A DNA stretch of 64,000 nucleotides from Alphaproteobacteria bacterium (GTDB taxonomy: Bacteria > Pseudomonadota > Alphaproteobacteria > SMXS01). Below, piece after piece: positions 25,061 to 34,216 of this stretch. The DNA lies in the NCBI GenBank assembly GCA_028284945.1, contig JANQQJ010000009.1, positions 1 to 64,000 of the forward strand, read 5' to 3'. Made by a program: the position numbers and the translations under genes. Within the stretch, counting starts at the first letter, position 1. Every line of letters starts with the position of its first letter. Under the pieces are notes generated by a model, which did no database searches, was not told the origin of the DNA, and saw nothing but the letters and a program-made list of their open reading frames with translations.

Positions 25061-26084
25061 GGGCGGTCTCCTGATTGCGGGGGGCGGGGGTGCGGCGGAA
25101 CCGTTCGCGGTAGTCTTTCGGGCCAATGCGCAGCTGCCGGTGAAAGCTGCGACGCATGCGTTCAGCATTGCCAAAGCCGCAGGCGTGGGCGATCTGGTCG
25201 ATGCTGTCTTTTGTTTCTTCGAGCTTGCGGCGTGCCGCTTCAACGCGGGCGCGCTCGACAAATTGGCCTGGCGTGTCGCCGGTCTCGGCGGCGAACACCC
25301 TTGCAAAGGTCCGCTCGGACATCGAGGCCCGTTGCGCCAGGCTGGGAACGGACAGGTCAGCGTTCGGGTTTTCCGAAATCCACTTCAAGACAGCGCCCAG
25401 TCGCCCGTTTGCGTGGGCCTGGGCGTCCAGCGCCGTACTGAACTGGGATTGGCCGCCGGGGCGGATCATATAGACCACATGGCGGCGGGCGATTTCGACC
25501 GCGATATCGTGGCCCCAGTCCTCCTCGACCAGCGCCAGCGCCAGGTCCATGCCGGCGGTAACACCGGCAGATGTCCAAACATTGCCATCGCGGACATAGA
25601 TGGCGTCGCGGTCTACTTTCAGGTCGGGGAAGGCTTCCGCAATCCGGTCACACGAGCCCCAATGGGTGGCAATCCGCTTGCCTCGGATCAACCCGGCTTG
25701 CGCCAAAATCGCCGCACCCGAACAGATGGAGACCAGCCGGTTGGCGTGCCGTGCAGCCCGGCGCAGGAACCCAATCAACGCGGCGTCGCGCATGGCCGGA
25801 ATGGTGCCGTCACCGCCTGCCACCATTAGCGTGTCCAGATCGGCCAGGTCCTCATCGGTAAATTCATCAAATGTTTTATCGACACCCAGGCGAAGCCCGC
25901 TGGTGGTGGCGATTTCACCCTCTTCACGGGCGGTAAGTGTCAACGTATAGGCGTCATGGGCCAGATCGTTGACGCTGGAGAGAATCTGCATCGGCCCGAC
26001 AATGTCGATGATCTGGGCCTGATCGTAGCCGACCATGATGACCTTGCGCGGTTCAGCGGAGGTTTTTGGTGCGTTCGGTTCCAT
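25035..26084 (-). CDS. GlxA-family AraC transcriptional regulator (DJ-1/PfpI sensor plus HTH)
   Basis: 349 residues from the ATG at 26084. The N-terminal DJ-1/PfpI-like domain (about 13-200) has the cysteine loop VSICSGAAILAQAG. The C-terminal AraC DNA-binding domain has SERTFARVFAAETGDTPGQFVE and the second helix-turn-helix IDQIAHACGFGNAERMRRSFHRQL. The regulator and its downstream DJ-1 enzyme look like a sensor-enzyme duplication pair. Confidence 0.93.
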   Translation of the reverse strand: MEPNAPKTSAEPRKVIMVGYDQAQIIDIVGPMQILSSVNDLAHDAYTLTLTAREEGEIATTSGLRLGVDKTFDEFTDEDLADLDTLMVAGGDGTIPAMRDAALIGFLRRAARHANRLVSICSGAAILAQAGLIRGKRIATHWGSCDRIAEAFPDLKVDRDAIYVRDGNVWTSAGVTAGMDLALALVEEDWGHDIAVEIARRHVVYMIRPGGQSQFSTALDAQAHANGRLGAVLKWISENPNADLSVPSLAQRASMSERTFARVFAAETGDTPGQFVERARVEAARRKLEETKDSIDQIAHACGFGNAERMRRSFHRQLRIGPKDYRERFRRTPAPRNQETAHEHWHSGI

Positions 26085-26153
26085 GGATGAAACACTACGC
26101 GTCACCGCAACTGGCGGAAAGGTCAAATAACCCTCAATTTATGCCAAAAGCCT

Positions 26154-27356
26154 TCAGGTAGAAGAATCCCAAACCAGGTGCAGGTCACGCATTGCCCTTA
26201 GTTGACCGCTTTCATAGCTTGGCTGTGTGCCCGGTTTGAGACTGAATTCAGGAATTCGTTTAAGGAACTCTTCGATCGTAATCTGGATTTCCAATCTCGC
26301 GAGATGCTCGCCCAGGCAGCGGTGCGGCCCGACACCGAACGCTGTATGAATGATTTCTGATCGCCGGATGTCGAATATCTCGGGGTTGGTACAGGCGTCG
26401 GGATCGCGGGAAGCGCTGGCGAAATTGAGCGCGATGCGATCCCCTGCTTTGAAGGGAACGCCCGCGATTTCAACCTCTGTGGTCACGGTTCGGGCTGGGG
26501 CGACCACCGGTGCGTAAAGGCGGGCAACTTCTTCTACGGCGTTGGTCACATATTCGGGATTGGCCAGAAGATCCCGCCTGACATCCGGGTGGGCGGCGAG
26601 GTGATAAATGGCAGCCGACATGGCATGTGTCGTTGTGGCAAGCCCACCGAAAACGACATCGAGTGCTGTATAAACCCGGTCCTCCCAGGGGCATGGGTCG
26701 CCATTCAATTCGACACCCGCGATGATCTTGTCGACAAGGTCGCCTTTTGGGGGCTGGCCTTGTCGGTCCTTCAGAAATCTGTCGAGATAGGCGTGGACCC
26801 GGGCAAAAGCCGGGCCGCGGTCTTCCAGGGCGCCAAATGAGAAGATGTCGATGTCTTCAAACAGCGTAGGGAGGTCGTCGACAGGCACGGGCAGGATCTG
26901 TTCAAACAGGATCTGACCGGGCAGCAATGCGGCATAGTCAGCGACAAATTCGCACTCTCCCCGGGGTGCCAGCGCGTCGAGCAACTCACCAGCGCGTTTG
27001 CGAGCAAAGGCGTCGAGTTTACGCACTGCCGGTCTACTGAATGGCGGGTTCAGCACGCGGCGCCAGTTATTGTGATATGGGGGGTCTGAATCTTCCGGCA
27101 GGATCTGAATCGTGCCCTCTGGTGGGTTCAGCTGCCAGCCGTCCGCGCTGCTGAAGGTCTGCCAGTCCATAGCGCATTGGCGCACATCTTCATATCGATT
27201 GATGACTGAATACCCGGCGCCGATCCTGCTGTGCGCGACTGGGCAGCGCGCGACGAGATCATCCATCACCTCTTCAAACCGTGTGCTCAGAGACGGGTCT
27301 TCGATGTCGAAGTCGTCATACATGTTGCGTTCTGGTTTGCTTGACGACGTGCTCAC
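26154..27356 (-). CDS. Cytochrome P450
   Basis: 400 residues from a GTG at 27356 preceded by GGAGGAAGC; an upstream ATG-type start has no comparable site. The I-helix segment FGGLATTTHAMS, ExxR (EVARLY) and the haem-ligand loop FGVGPHRCLGEHLAR with its cysteine are all present. It resembles bacterial soluble class I P450s that need ferredoxin partners; none is encoded nearby. Substrate unknown. Lies 69 bp downstream-side of the GlxA gene, same strand. Confidence 0.95.
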   Translation of the reverse strand: MSTSSSKPERNMYDDFDIEDPSLSTRFEEVMDDLVARCPVAHSRIGAGYSVINRYEDVRQCAMDWQTFSSADGWQLNPPEGTIQILPEDSDPPYHNNWRRVLNPPFSRPAVRKLDAFARKRAGELLDALAPRGECEFVADYAALLPGQILFEQILPVPVDDLPTLFEDIDIFSFGALEDRGPAFARVHAYLDRFLKDRQGQPPKGDLVDKIIAGVELNGDPCPWEDRVYTALDVVFGGLATTTHAMSAAIYHLAAHPDVRRDLLANPEYVTNAVEEVARLYAPVVAPARTVTTEVEIAGVPFKAGDRIALNFASASRDPDACTNPEIFDIRRSEIIHTAFGVGPHRCLGEHLARLEIQITIEEFLKRIPEFSLKPGTQPSYESGQLRAMRDLHLVWDSST

Positions 27357-27401
27357 GATGGCTTCCTCCCTGTTTGGGCCAAGTATCGTCAGGTCGGCTG
27401 G

Positions 27402-27436
27402 CAAAAGAAAGGGCCGCCCGCTTGCGCGGACGGCCC
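27402..27436 (-). terminator. Intrinsic terminator after hsp20
   Basis: Minus strand GGGCCGTCCGC-GCAA-GCGGGCGGCCC, a GC-rich stem of 10 or 11 pairs with one mismatch, followed by TTTCTTTT. Lies 26 bp past the hsp20 stop and ahead of the P450 gene. Confidence 0.85.
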
Positions 27437-27461
27437 GGATAGAGAGGGGTCAATGTATGGT

Positions 27462-27932
27462 TTAGGCGGCTTTCTGGTCGATGACCTTGGCGCCTGAACC
27501 GTTGATGGGGATCTGCCGGGGCTTACGCTCCTCGGGAATCTCGCGGACGAGTTCCACATGCAGAAGACCGTTTTCGAGGCCCGCACCGGTCACCTTTACG
27601 CTGTCTGCAAGGTGGAAGCGGCGCTTGAAGGCGCGCTTGGCGATGCCGCGATGCAGATAACGCACCTGTGGTACCTCTTCATCATCGCCGGCTGGCGCGG
27701 CCTGGCCGGAAATGGTCAGAACGTCGTTTTCCACGGTCAGATCGAGTTCGTCCTCAGCAAAGCCCGCGACGGCCATGCTGATGCGGTAGTCATCATCGCC
27801 CAGCTTTTCGATGTTGTAAGGCGGATAGCCATCCTGCCCCGCGTCATAGCGGGTGGTGTTGTCGAGCAACCGGAACAGATTGTCGAAGCCGACGGTGGAA
27901 CGGGAAAGGGGGGATGTGTCAAAGACTCGCAT
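27462..27932 (-). CDS. Small heat-shock protein Hsp20/IbpA family
   Basis: 156 residues with an alpha-crystallin domain (about 40-130): YNIEKLGDDDYRISMAVAGF, ENDVLTISGQ, GIAKRAFKRRFHL and the ENGLLHVEL strand. The C-terminal IPI motif (RQIPINGS) needed for oligomer contacts is present. Holds unfolding proteins for later refolding. A ROSE-like thermometer lies directly over its ribosome site. Confidence 0.95.
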   Translation of the reverse strand: MRVFDTSPLSRSTVGFDNLFRLLDNTTRYDAGQDGYPPYNIEKLGDDDYRISMAVAGFAEDELDLTVENDVLTISGQAAPAGDDEEVPQVRYLHRGIAKRAFKRRFHLADSVKVTGAGLENGLLHVELVREIPEERKPRQIPINGSGAKVIDQKAA

Positions 27933-27970
27933 GTCTCATTCTCCATTGAGCAACAAGATAATACTGTGTC
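27933..27970 (-). promoter_or_regulatory. Candidate ROSE-type RNA thermometer
   Basis: The message leader ends GTTGCTCAATGGAGAATGAGACATG. The string UUGCUC can pair with GAGAA across AAUG, leaving a bulged G, so the Shine-Dalgarno GGAGA is held in a short stem. This is the hallmark of ROSE elements in front of alphaproteobacterial hsp20 genes (the UYGCU box with a bulged G). Only the last hairpin was modelled. Confidence 0.6.
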
Positions 27971-28086
27971 CGCCAATATGGCCGAACGGTTAAACCGGGC
28001 CCCTATGGGCACCCGGCATGCGATAGATAGGAAGTGATTTTAGGCTGTCAAGAGGTCGTTAACCGACTGGTTTAAATGCTTTATCT

Positions 28087-28202
28087 GTCATTGCGAGGAG
28101 CCCCGAACCTGTGAGGGGCGACGCGACAATCCAAAAGTCGGCGTGGGCGCATCATCGGTGTTTGGATTGCTTCGCCCGGCCCTGATCCGGGCTCGCAATG
28201 AC
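28087..28202. repeat. Inverted-repeat intergenic element, type 1, copy A
   Basis: Bounded by GTCATTGCGAG and CTCGCAATGAC. Inner parts GACAATCCAAA and TTTGGATTGCTTCG also show imperfect dyad symmetry. A second copy is at 35694-35799. Elements of this kind are widespread in proteobacterial gaps and are non-coding. The GC-rich ends can fold as one long hairpin. Confidence 0.75.
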
Positions 28203-28210
28203 GGCCACAT

Positions 28211-28238
28211 AAAAAAGCGGCGCTCCAGGGCGCCGCTT
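28211..28238 (-). terminator. Intrinsic terminator of rpmE
   Basis: Minus strand AGCGGCGC-CCTGGA-GCGCCGCT, a perfect 8-bp stem, followed by TTTTTT. Lies 28 bp after the rpmE stop. Confidence 0.92.
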
Positions 28239-28265
28239 CAGATTCGGTTGATATGGAGGCTTTTT

Positions 28266-28484
28266 TTAGAGCCCGAAATCACCGAACTTGTTCTTGAACT
28301 TGGCGACGCGGCCACGGTCGGACACACGTTGCTGGCCACCGGTCCAGGCCGGGTGCGACTTCGGATCGACGTCCAGCGTGATGCTGTCGCCCTCGGCGCC
28401 CCAGGTGGAGCGCGTTTCAAAGCTCGAGCCATCGGTCATGACGACCTTGATGGTGTGATAGTCCGGGTGAATGTCTTTCTTCAT
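28266..28484 (-). CDS. rpmE: 50S ribosomal protein L31
   Basis: 72 residues, full length. Opens [19 protein letters not shown] with THP-type L31 features and ends KFGDFGL. It lacks the CxxC zinc ligands, so it belongs to the C- group. Single gene with its own terminator, divergent from the exporter gene at 28621. Confidence 0.95.
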   Translation of the reverse strand: MKKDIHPDYHTIKVVMTDGSSFETRSTWGAEGDSITLDVDPKSHPAWTGGQQRVSDRGRVAKFKNKFGDFGL

Positions 28485-28620
28485 GGTCCGCTCCGGCGAA
28501 ATTCGAGCGCGGTATATACGCGAGCCCGTGCGGCATCGCAAGGGTGATGTGCTTTGGGAATTCTTGGCGGCGGACCTATCTGACTGGTATAGCAAGCCGG
28601 TGTGTTGAGAGGACCCCCGT

Positions 28621-30453
28621 GTGAGTGACCAGACGGCCAAGGCCGACGAGATTGAAAGCCCGGTATTCAAAAATGCCAAGACACGCGATGTCGGCCATCT
28701 GCGCTTTCTGCTGCAGTTTTTATTGCCGTACAAAAAGATCGTCGCGGCGGCCGTTGTCGCCCTGGTGGCGGGTGTTGCGGCCATCCTGACCTTTGCCCCG
28801 GCGCTGCGGCGGGTGGTCGATATGGGGTTCGATGAGTCCTCGGAAGCCAATATTGACCTCTATTTTTTCGCCATCTTCGGGGTGGTCGTGGTTTTGGCCG
28901 GGGCGACCGCGGTGCGATTCGCGCTGGTGTCCTGGCTGGGTGAGCGGGTGGTGACGGATATCCGCGCCGCCGTCTATGGCCATGTGATCAATCTCAGCCC
29001 GTCATTTTTTACTGAAAACCGCTCCGGCGAAATCGCGTCACGGCTGACCGCCGATACCACGCTGATCCAGTCCGTCGTGGGTTCGAGTTTCTCGATTGCC
29101 CTGCGCAGTTCGCTTACAGTTGTCGGTGGTCTGATCGCGCTGGCCCTGACCAGCCCGAAGCTGACCGGTCTTGTCATGCTGGCGGTGCCGCTGGTGATTG
29201 TGCCGCTGCTGATCTTTGGCCGCCGGGTCCGCAATCTGTCCCGCGACAGCCAGGACCGGATCGCCGATATCGGCGCGACCGTGACCGAGGGGTTTGCCGC
29301 GACCCAGACAATTCAGGCCTTCACCCATGAAAAGGAAGATCACCGCGCCTTCCGGGATGTTGTCGAAAGCGCGTTCAGAACCGCGTTCCGGCGGATCAAG
29401 GCCCGCGCGTCGCTGACCTTTCTGGTGATCATCCTTGCCATAGGCGCCATTGATCTGGTCCTGTGGGTCGGGGCGCAGGACGTCATCAGCGGCCGCATGA
29501 CAGAGGGCGAACTGGCCCAGTTCGTCTTCCTCGCGATTGTCGTGGCAGGCGCTGTCGTGGGGCTGAGCGAAAGCTACGGCGAGATTTTGCGTGCCGCCGG
29601 GGCCGCAGGCCGCATGATGGAACTCCTCAAGGTCGAATCCGACATCAAGGCGCCGGAAAACCCCATCGCCTTGCCGGATCCGGCGATCGGGTCGGTTGAA
29701 CTGGAGGGCGTCAGCTTTGCCTATCCGTCCCGGCCAGAGACGCCCGCGCTTGAATCGGTCTCGTTCAAGGTCGAGCCGGGGGAAACCGTCGCGCTGGTTG
29801 GGCCGTCAGGGGCCGGGAAGTCGACCGTGTTCCAGTTGCTGCTGCGGTTCTACGACCCTCAAATTGGACGGGTGATGATCGATGGCGTCGATGTTCGCCA
29901 TGCCGATCCTGCAGAAGCACGCGATCGACTGGGTATTGTGCCGCAGGACACGATGATCTTTGCTGCGTCAGCGCTGGAAAACATCCGCTACGGCCGCCCC
30001 GGCGCGAGTGATGACGACGTCAAAGCGGCAATTACTGCGGCTGCTGCCGATGACTTCCTTTATGACATGCCACAGGGCCTGGACACCTATCTGGGCGAAC
30101 GCGGGGTGAAACTCTCCGGCGGTCAGCGGCAGCGCATTGCCATCGCCCGCGCGATTCTACGCAACCCGCCGATTCTGCTGCTCGACGAGGCGACCAGCGC
30201 CCTCGATGCTCAGAATGAACAGCTGGTCCAGCGGGCGCTGGAAGGGTTGATGCAGGATCGCACGACGCTGGTGATCGCGCATCGCCTGGCCACGGTGCTG
30301 AAGGCTGACCGGATATTGGTCATGGACAAGGGCAAATTGGTGGCCGAAGGCACGCATTCCGAATTGCTGGCACGCGGCGGCCTGTACAAGAAACTGGCCG
30401 ATCTGCAGTTCGGGGATAATGGTCACCCGTCGCTCAGCGCTGTGTCAGCTTGA
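28621..30453 (+). CDS. ABC exporter, fused permease and ATPase (MsbA-like)
   Basis: 610 residues, GTG start. Six predicted membrane helices (about 35-320) precede the nucleotide-binding domain: Walker [11 protein letters not shown]-loop IVPQDTMIF, signature LSGGQRQR, Walker [14 protein letters not shown]-loop AHRLATV. A homodimeric type IV exporter of lipids or drugs; substrate not readable. The 3' end overlaps the opposing OmpA/MotB-like gene by 20 bp. Confidence 0.93.
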   Translation: MSDQTAKADEIESPVFKNAKTRDVGHLRFLLQFLLPYKKIVAAAVVALVAGVAAILTFAPALRRVVDMGFDESSEANIDLYFFAIFGVVVVLAGATAVRFALVSWLGERVVTDIRAAVYGHVINLSPSFFTENRSGEIASRLTADTTLIQSVVGSSFSIALRSSLTVVGGLIALALTSPKLTGLVMLAVPLVIVPLLIFGRRVRNLSRDSQDRIADIGATVTEGFAATQTIQAFTHEKEDHRAFRDVVESAFRTAFRRIKARASLTFLVIILAIGAIDLVLWVGAQDVISGRMTEGELAQFVFLAIVVAGAVVGLSESYGEILRAAGAAGRMMELLKVESDIKAPENPIALPDPAIGSVELEGVSFAYPSRPETPALESVSFKVEPGETVALVGPSGAGKSTVFQLLLRFYDPQIGRVMIDGVDVRHADPAEARDRLGIVPQDTMIFAASALENIRYGRPGASDDDVKAAITAAAADDFLYDMPQGLDTYLGERGVKLSGGQRQRIAIARAILRNPPILLLDEATSALDAQNEQLVQRALEGLMQDRTTLVIAHRLATVLKADRILVMDKGKLVAEGTHSELLARGGLYKKLADLQFGDNGHPSLSAVSA

Positions 30454-31495
30454 ATTCGATCCGGCGGTTGCGCCGGTTCGCTTCCGGCCCAGTTCCCGCA
30501 TCAATGGGTTGAAACTCGCCAAATCCGGTCGCGGCAAGCCGTTCCGGCGGTACACCCTGTTGGACCAGATAACGCACGACGGATGTTGCGCGCGCCGTCG
30601 ACAGTTCCCAATTTGACGGGAAGGCCGTTGTGTTGATCGGCACGGGGTCCGTATGGCCGTCGATCCGCAACACCCAGGGGATATTCGCCGGAATTTTCTC
30701 GCCAATGGCGACCAGTGTTGCGGCCATCTGATCGAGTTCCTGCAAACCCGCCGGATTCAGCGTCGCGGCGCCGGAAGCAAACAACACCTCGGATTGGATG
30801 ACAAAACGGTCGCCGACAATTCTGATGCCGGGTTGGTTACCGATGGCCTTGCGCAGCTCGCCAAAGAACTCGGATCGGTAGCTGGCCAGTTCCTGCACTT
30901 TCTGGGCCAGCGCTATGTTAAGCCGCTTGCCCAGATCGGCGATCACCGCCTGCTGCTCTTTATCGCGCTTCTCTGAAGCGTCCAGCGCGGCCGCCAGATT
31001 GGCCAATTGCTGGCGCAGGGCGGCCAATTGTTGGTTGAGAAGCGTGACTTCGTCCGTGGCCGCCCTTGCTTTGGCCTCCTGTTCCGTCAGCGACTGCTGC
31101 ATGGCCAGAATTTGAGCGCGCTGTGCTTCGGTATCCCCGGCGCGGGCCTGGGCATCGGCCAGCATGGTTTCAAGCTGGCTAGCGCGCGCTTCCAGCTCCT
31201 CGCGGTTCATATTGGCAATCTGCAGTGAGGCCGAAAGCTGCTGCAGGCTGATCCGCAGATCGGCTGCTTCTTCGCGTTCCATGGAAAGCGCGCGTTCAAG
31301 CTCGGCGATGGTGTTGTTCAGGCGCGCCAGTTCCGCGTCGCGGCCACTCAGCGCCTGTCCCAGGAAAAACTGGGCAAGGGCGAACATCGACAGCAGGAAG
31401 ATAATGACCAGCAGCAGCGACGACAGGGCGTCGACAAATCCCGGCCAATAGTCGCTGGAAGGCCGCCGGCTGCGTTGAAAGCTGCCTAGGGCCAT
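30434..31495 (-). CDS. MotB-like protein with OmpA peptidoglycan-binding domain
   Basis: 353 residues. One N-terminal membrane helix follows DYWPGFVDALSSLLLVIIF, with a conserved Asp at the position of the MotB proton-binding residue. A long coiled coil spans about 50-185, and the C-terminal OmpA domain has IRIVGDRFVIQSEVLF, DGHTD and the closing RRNRRIEF. Paired with the MotA-like gene just upstream (153 bp gap holding a repeat element). Probably a proton-driven motor or envelope machine unrelated to flagella, since no flagellar genes are near. Confidence 0.85.
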   Translation of the reverse strand: MALGSFQRSRRPSSDYWPGFVDALSSLLLVIIFLLSMFALAQFFLGQALSGRDAELARLNNTIAELERALSMEREEAADLRISLQQLSASLQIANMNREELEARASQLETMLADAQARAGDTEAQRAQILAMQQSLTEQEAKARAATDEVTLLNQQLAALRQQLANLAAALDASEKRDKEQQAVIADLGKRLNIALAQKVQELASYRSEFFGELRKAIGNQPGIRIVGDRFVIQSEVLFASGAATLNPAGLQELDQMAATLVAIGEKIPANIPWVLRIDGHTDPVPINTTAFPSNWELSTARATSVVRYLVQQGVPPERLAATGFGEFQPIDAGTGPEANRRNRRIEFKLTQR

Positions 31496-31535
31496 TTCAC
31501 GTGCCTAGATGGCGGGACGTACAAAGCGTGGTTTA

Positions 31536-31625
31536 CCCCCTCACCCGGTCTTCGCGCTGCTCTGACCACCCTCTCCCCCGAGGGGAGAGGGAAGTGAGGC
31601 CGATGGCCGAACAGGGTGAGGGGGT
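31536..31625. repeat. Inverted-repeat intergenic element, type 2, copy A
   Basis: Outer arms CCCCCTCACCCGGTC and GGGTGAGGGGG, inner hairpin CCCTCTCCCCCGAGGGGAGAGGG. A related copy sits at 39287-39393. Strong hairpins in both orientations, which may also stop transcription. Confidence 0.75.
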
Positions 31626-31647
31626 TGGACAGTGACCCAGACATAGC

Positions 31648-32709
31648 CTACTTCCGGCGGCTGTCGTCGACGGCGCCGGCGATGGTCCGCGCCAGTAGTT
31701 TGATTTCGCTGCGCAACTCGTCCATCAGCTGGTCGCGGCCCTGCGCCATAATCTGCTGCAATTGGCCGACATGCAGGTCGAGGCTCTTCAAATGCTCTTT
31801 GCTGGCGTCGTCAAGGCCCTGGCTCGCGCGCGTGTTTTCGTCCAGCGCGGTCAGCTTTTCGCTTAGCGCCAGCAGCGCTTGGTTGGTGGCGTCACGGCTG
31901 TCTTCGGATCGGGCAAAGGTACGTTGCAGGTTGTCGATGGACTCAGCGGTCTGTTCCAGCAAGGCCGTTACATAGGCCGGGACGGACGTATCTCCGTCAC
32001 CGGTGACGGGTCCAGCGGCTGACAGCCGGGTCATGCCGGACAGCCATTCTTCCAGATCGTTGTAGAACCGGCTCTGCGCCTGCCCGGCCTGCAGATCCAG
32101 GAAACCAAGCACCACAGACCCTGCCAGCCCGAACAGGGACGAACTGAACGCTGTGCCCATGCCGCCTAGCGGCTCACGCAGGCCCGATTTCAGTTCATCG
32201 AACATGGTCGCGAAATCGCCGGAAGAGACATCCAGCGCGTCAATCGTGCCGCTGATGGCCCCGATGGTCTGTAGCAGCCCCCAGAAGGTGCCGAGCAGCC
32301 CCAGAAAGATCAGCAGGCTGATCGCATAGCGGGAGATTTCCCGCGCCTCGTCCAGCCGGGCGCCAATGCTGTCGAGCAACGACCGCATGGATAGGGTCGA
32401 CAGGGAAACGCGTCCGCGCCGTTCGCTCAGTAAGGTCGCGACGGGAGCCAACATGGCTGGTGCGTTCAGATCGGTGACATCCTTGTCTTCGCGGCGATAG
32501 GCGCTTAGCCATTCAACTGCCGGACCCAGCATCAAGACCTGCCGAATGATGTAGATGATCCCGGCAACGAGAACGCCAAGGATCAGACCGTTCAGAATGG
32601 GGTTGGCCATAAAGGCCGCGGCCAATGGTCCGGACAACACCACCGCGACAATCGCGACAAGCGCCAAAAAAATAATCATCCGGTGGAGATAGCGCTGCGG
32701 TCGGGTCAT
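31648..32709 (-). CDS. MotA/TolQ/ExbB-like proton-channel protein
   Basis: 353 residues with two N-terminal helices (about 10-30 and 38-58), then helices at about 128-150 (LLIFLGLLGTFWGLLQTIGAI) and 200-220, the MotA/ExbB core with the conserved Gly-Thr-x-x-Gly pattern. A long coiled-coil tail (about 260-345) is unusual for TolQ and is typical of stand-alone MotA-like proteins. Works with the MotB-like neighbour. Confidence 0.82.
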   Translation of the reverse strand: MTRPQRYLHRMIIFLALVAIVAVVLSGPLAAAFMANPILNGLILGVLVAGIIYIIRQVLMLGPAVEWLSAYRREDKDVTDLNAPAMLAPVATLLSERRGRVSLSTLSMRSLLDSIGARLDEAREISRYAISLLIFLGLLGTFWGLLQTIGAISGTIDALDVSSGDFATMFDELKSGLREPLGGMGTAFSSSLFGLAGSVVLGFLDLQAGQAQSRFYNDLEEWLSGMTRLSAAGPVTGDGDTSVPAYVTALLEQTAESIDNLQRTFARSEDSRDATNQALLALSEKLTALDENTRASQGLDDASKEHLKSLDLHVGQLQQIMAQGRDQLMDELRSEIKLLARTIAGAVDDSRRK

Positions 32710-32759
32710 GGGCTGGACGCTCCGAAACGGTGTTCGCGCATTATGTCATGCGCTGAAAA

Positions 32760-33458
32760 TCAGGGCAGAAGAAAGTGTATATCGACGCGTTCCGGCGCCT
32801 CATCCTTGGGGGCCGGGCCTTTGGGCCGCAGGGCGATCCGCGTGCCATCGATTCCCTTTCCCATTAAGTAGCCGCGCACGGCGATTGCGCGATTAAGAGA
32901 TAATCTTTTGGTCTCGGTCAGCGACTGTTTTTTCTTGCCGGCATAGGCGTGAAGCTCCAGCCGGACTGATGTATCGGCGATCTGGGCAATGATGGAATCC
33001 AGCTGTTCAGTGCCCTGCAGGGTGAGCGATTCGTCGTCCTGGTTGAACACCAGCTGGTCTACCCGGTCTTTCAGCCTTGCCGCCAGCGCGGGCGGCACGT
33101 CTGATTTCTCGACGGTGAGGTCCGGTGCCCGCGGTGCAGTCGGGGTCTGAGGATCTGGCTGAAGAAGAACCGGTGTCGGCGCCGGGGTCAGCTCAGGTGG
33201 CCCCTTGGACTGCTCATCTTCCACGCCGGGCGGCAGTAGTGGGGTGGACTCATCGGTTTCATCGTCCCCTGTGGCAGGGGGGACAGCCGACGGTGTTTCG
33301 GGCGTTTCTTCGCGCGCTGGGTTAATCGATTCCAGCGCATCGAGATTGATCTCGATCGCGTCGTCATCGTCCTGCGCGGTGGCCGGTGGAGGGAATACGA
33401 ACAGAGCCGTGGCCGTCACTGCGATGATCAGTCGATTGATGGAACGGATGCGGGTCAT
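32760..33458 (-). CDS. Periplasmic OmpA-domain protein
   Basis: 232 residues. A signal peptide (cut near ATAQ), an acidic proline-rich linker (30-120), then a C-terminal OmpA-like fold with LELHAYAGKKKQSLTETKRLSLNRAIAVRGYL. The usual peptidoglycan-contact Asp is not obvious (HAYAG in place of GHTD), so peptidoglycan binding is uncertain. Located 50 bp upstream of the MotA-like gene on the same strand, suggesting a three-part envelope complex. Confidence 0.72.
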   Translation of the reverse strand: MTRIRSINRLIIAVTATALFVFPPPATAQDDDDAIEINLDALESINPAREETPETPSAVPPATGDDETDESTPLLPPGVEDEQSKGPPELTPAPTPVLLQPDPQTPTAPRAPDLTVEKSDVPPALAARLKDRVDQLVFNQDDESLTLQGTEQLDSIIAQIADTSVRLELHAYAGKKKQSLTETKRLSLNRAIAVRGYLMGKGIDGTRIALRPKGPAPKDEAPERVDIHFLLP

Positions 33459-33484
33459 GAGGGGTCAGTATCCACCAATTGAGG

Positions 33485-33886
33485 CTAGTGTGAGGCAATA
33501 TCGGTGCCGAACGCGGCTGCCAGTCCGCGGTCGAACGTTGAGATTTGATCGACGGCGCGCCTTTTGCAACAGGCAAGATGAATCAGGTCGCGGGCCGATA
33601 GACCTGAATGGTTGTTTAGCAGATCGCGGGCCAAGAGAATGTCTTCTGCTTCAACGGCCCAAACTTCATCTACCAAATCCTGCACAATGGTGAACGTAGC
33701 GTCCAGATCGGCGACGCGTCCGACCGGCAGATAAACATGCATCAATTCCTGCATCACTTCCGCAGATGTGCACGGCGCTGACGGTTTGGCGTCCATAAGA
33801 TCCAAGAGTATCTCCCTTGCACGATCCCGCAGTGGATGCGGTTTTCCGACAGCGTAGATAAAGACATTGGTGTCGATGAAGATCAT
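33485..33886 (-). CDS. vapC: PIN-domain toxin VapC
   Basis: 133 residues. PIN acidic residues are in place: IFIDTNVFIY (D5), the EVMQELMH glutamate, SARDLIHLA and STFDRGL. VapC toxins are ribonucleases that often cut tRNA or rRNA loops. Overlaps the antitoxin gene by 4 nt. Confidence 0.9.
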   Translation of the reverse strand: MIFIDTNVFIYAVGKPHPLRDRAREILLDLMDAKPSAPCTSAEVMQELMHVYLPVGRVADLDATFTIVQDLVDEVWAVEAEDILLARDLLNNHSGLSARDLIHLACCKRRAVDQISTFDRGLAAAFGTDIASH

Positions 33887-34161
33887 GGCAAGGACAGATC
33901 TTTGGTACGTGAGCCTTCAAGAATGTTCAGATGGTCTTCCCAATCTGGTTCATGCCCGAGTTCGCCATGGCGTTGATCGCAGCTTTGGAACAAGGTTTCC
34001 AGGTCTTCACGGTTGTGCAGCGTTCGCGCGTTCCCGGATTGCTCCAGCCGGGATAGCGCAGCCTCACGCATCCAAGCGCTGAGGGAACTCCCGTCTCGTG
34101 CAGCCTGACCCTTCAAGCGGGCGGCCTCGGATTCAGAAAGAATGACCTGAATTCGTGGCAT
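33883..34161 (-). CDS. Antitoxin of the VapBC pair (ribbon-helix-helix)
   Basis: 92 residues from the ATG at 34161; a GTG three codons earlier is possible. N-terminal RHH domain PRIQVILSESEAARLKGQA and SLSAWMREAALSRL; the C-terminal acidic tail (HEPDWEDHLN) would bind the toxin. Located next to a long palindrome, its likely operator. Confidence 0.85.
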   Translation of the reverse strand: MPRIQVILSESEAARLKGQAARDGSSLSAWMREAALSRLEQSGNARTLHNREDLETLFQSCDQRHGELGHEPDWEDHLNILEGSRTKDLSLP

Positions 34162-34205
34162 ATTACACACTCATGTTACGTAACATGAACAAAGATATGT
34201 AATAT
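34160..34205 (-). promoter_or_regulatory. Nested palindromic operator of vapBC
   Basis: Perfect 18-bp palindrome TCATGTTACGTAACATGA at 34171-34188, flanked by a further inverted pair ATATTAC (34160-34166) and GTAATAT (34199-34205). It lies directly ahead of the antitoxin start, as expected for autoregulation by the toxin-antitoxin complex. Confidence 0.75.
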
Positions 34206-34216
34206 CAGTGGCGCAT

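Noticed and set aside
31648..32709. ZorA of a Zorya defence system (with the MotB-like gene as ZorB)
   Set aside because: No ZorC/ZorD/ZorE genes are near; neighbours are core genes and the OmpA-like third protein fits a housekeeping envelope complex.
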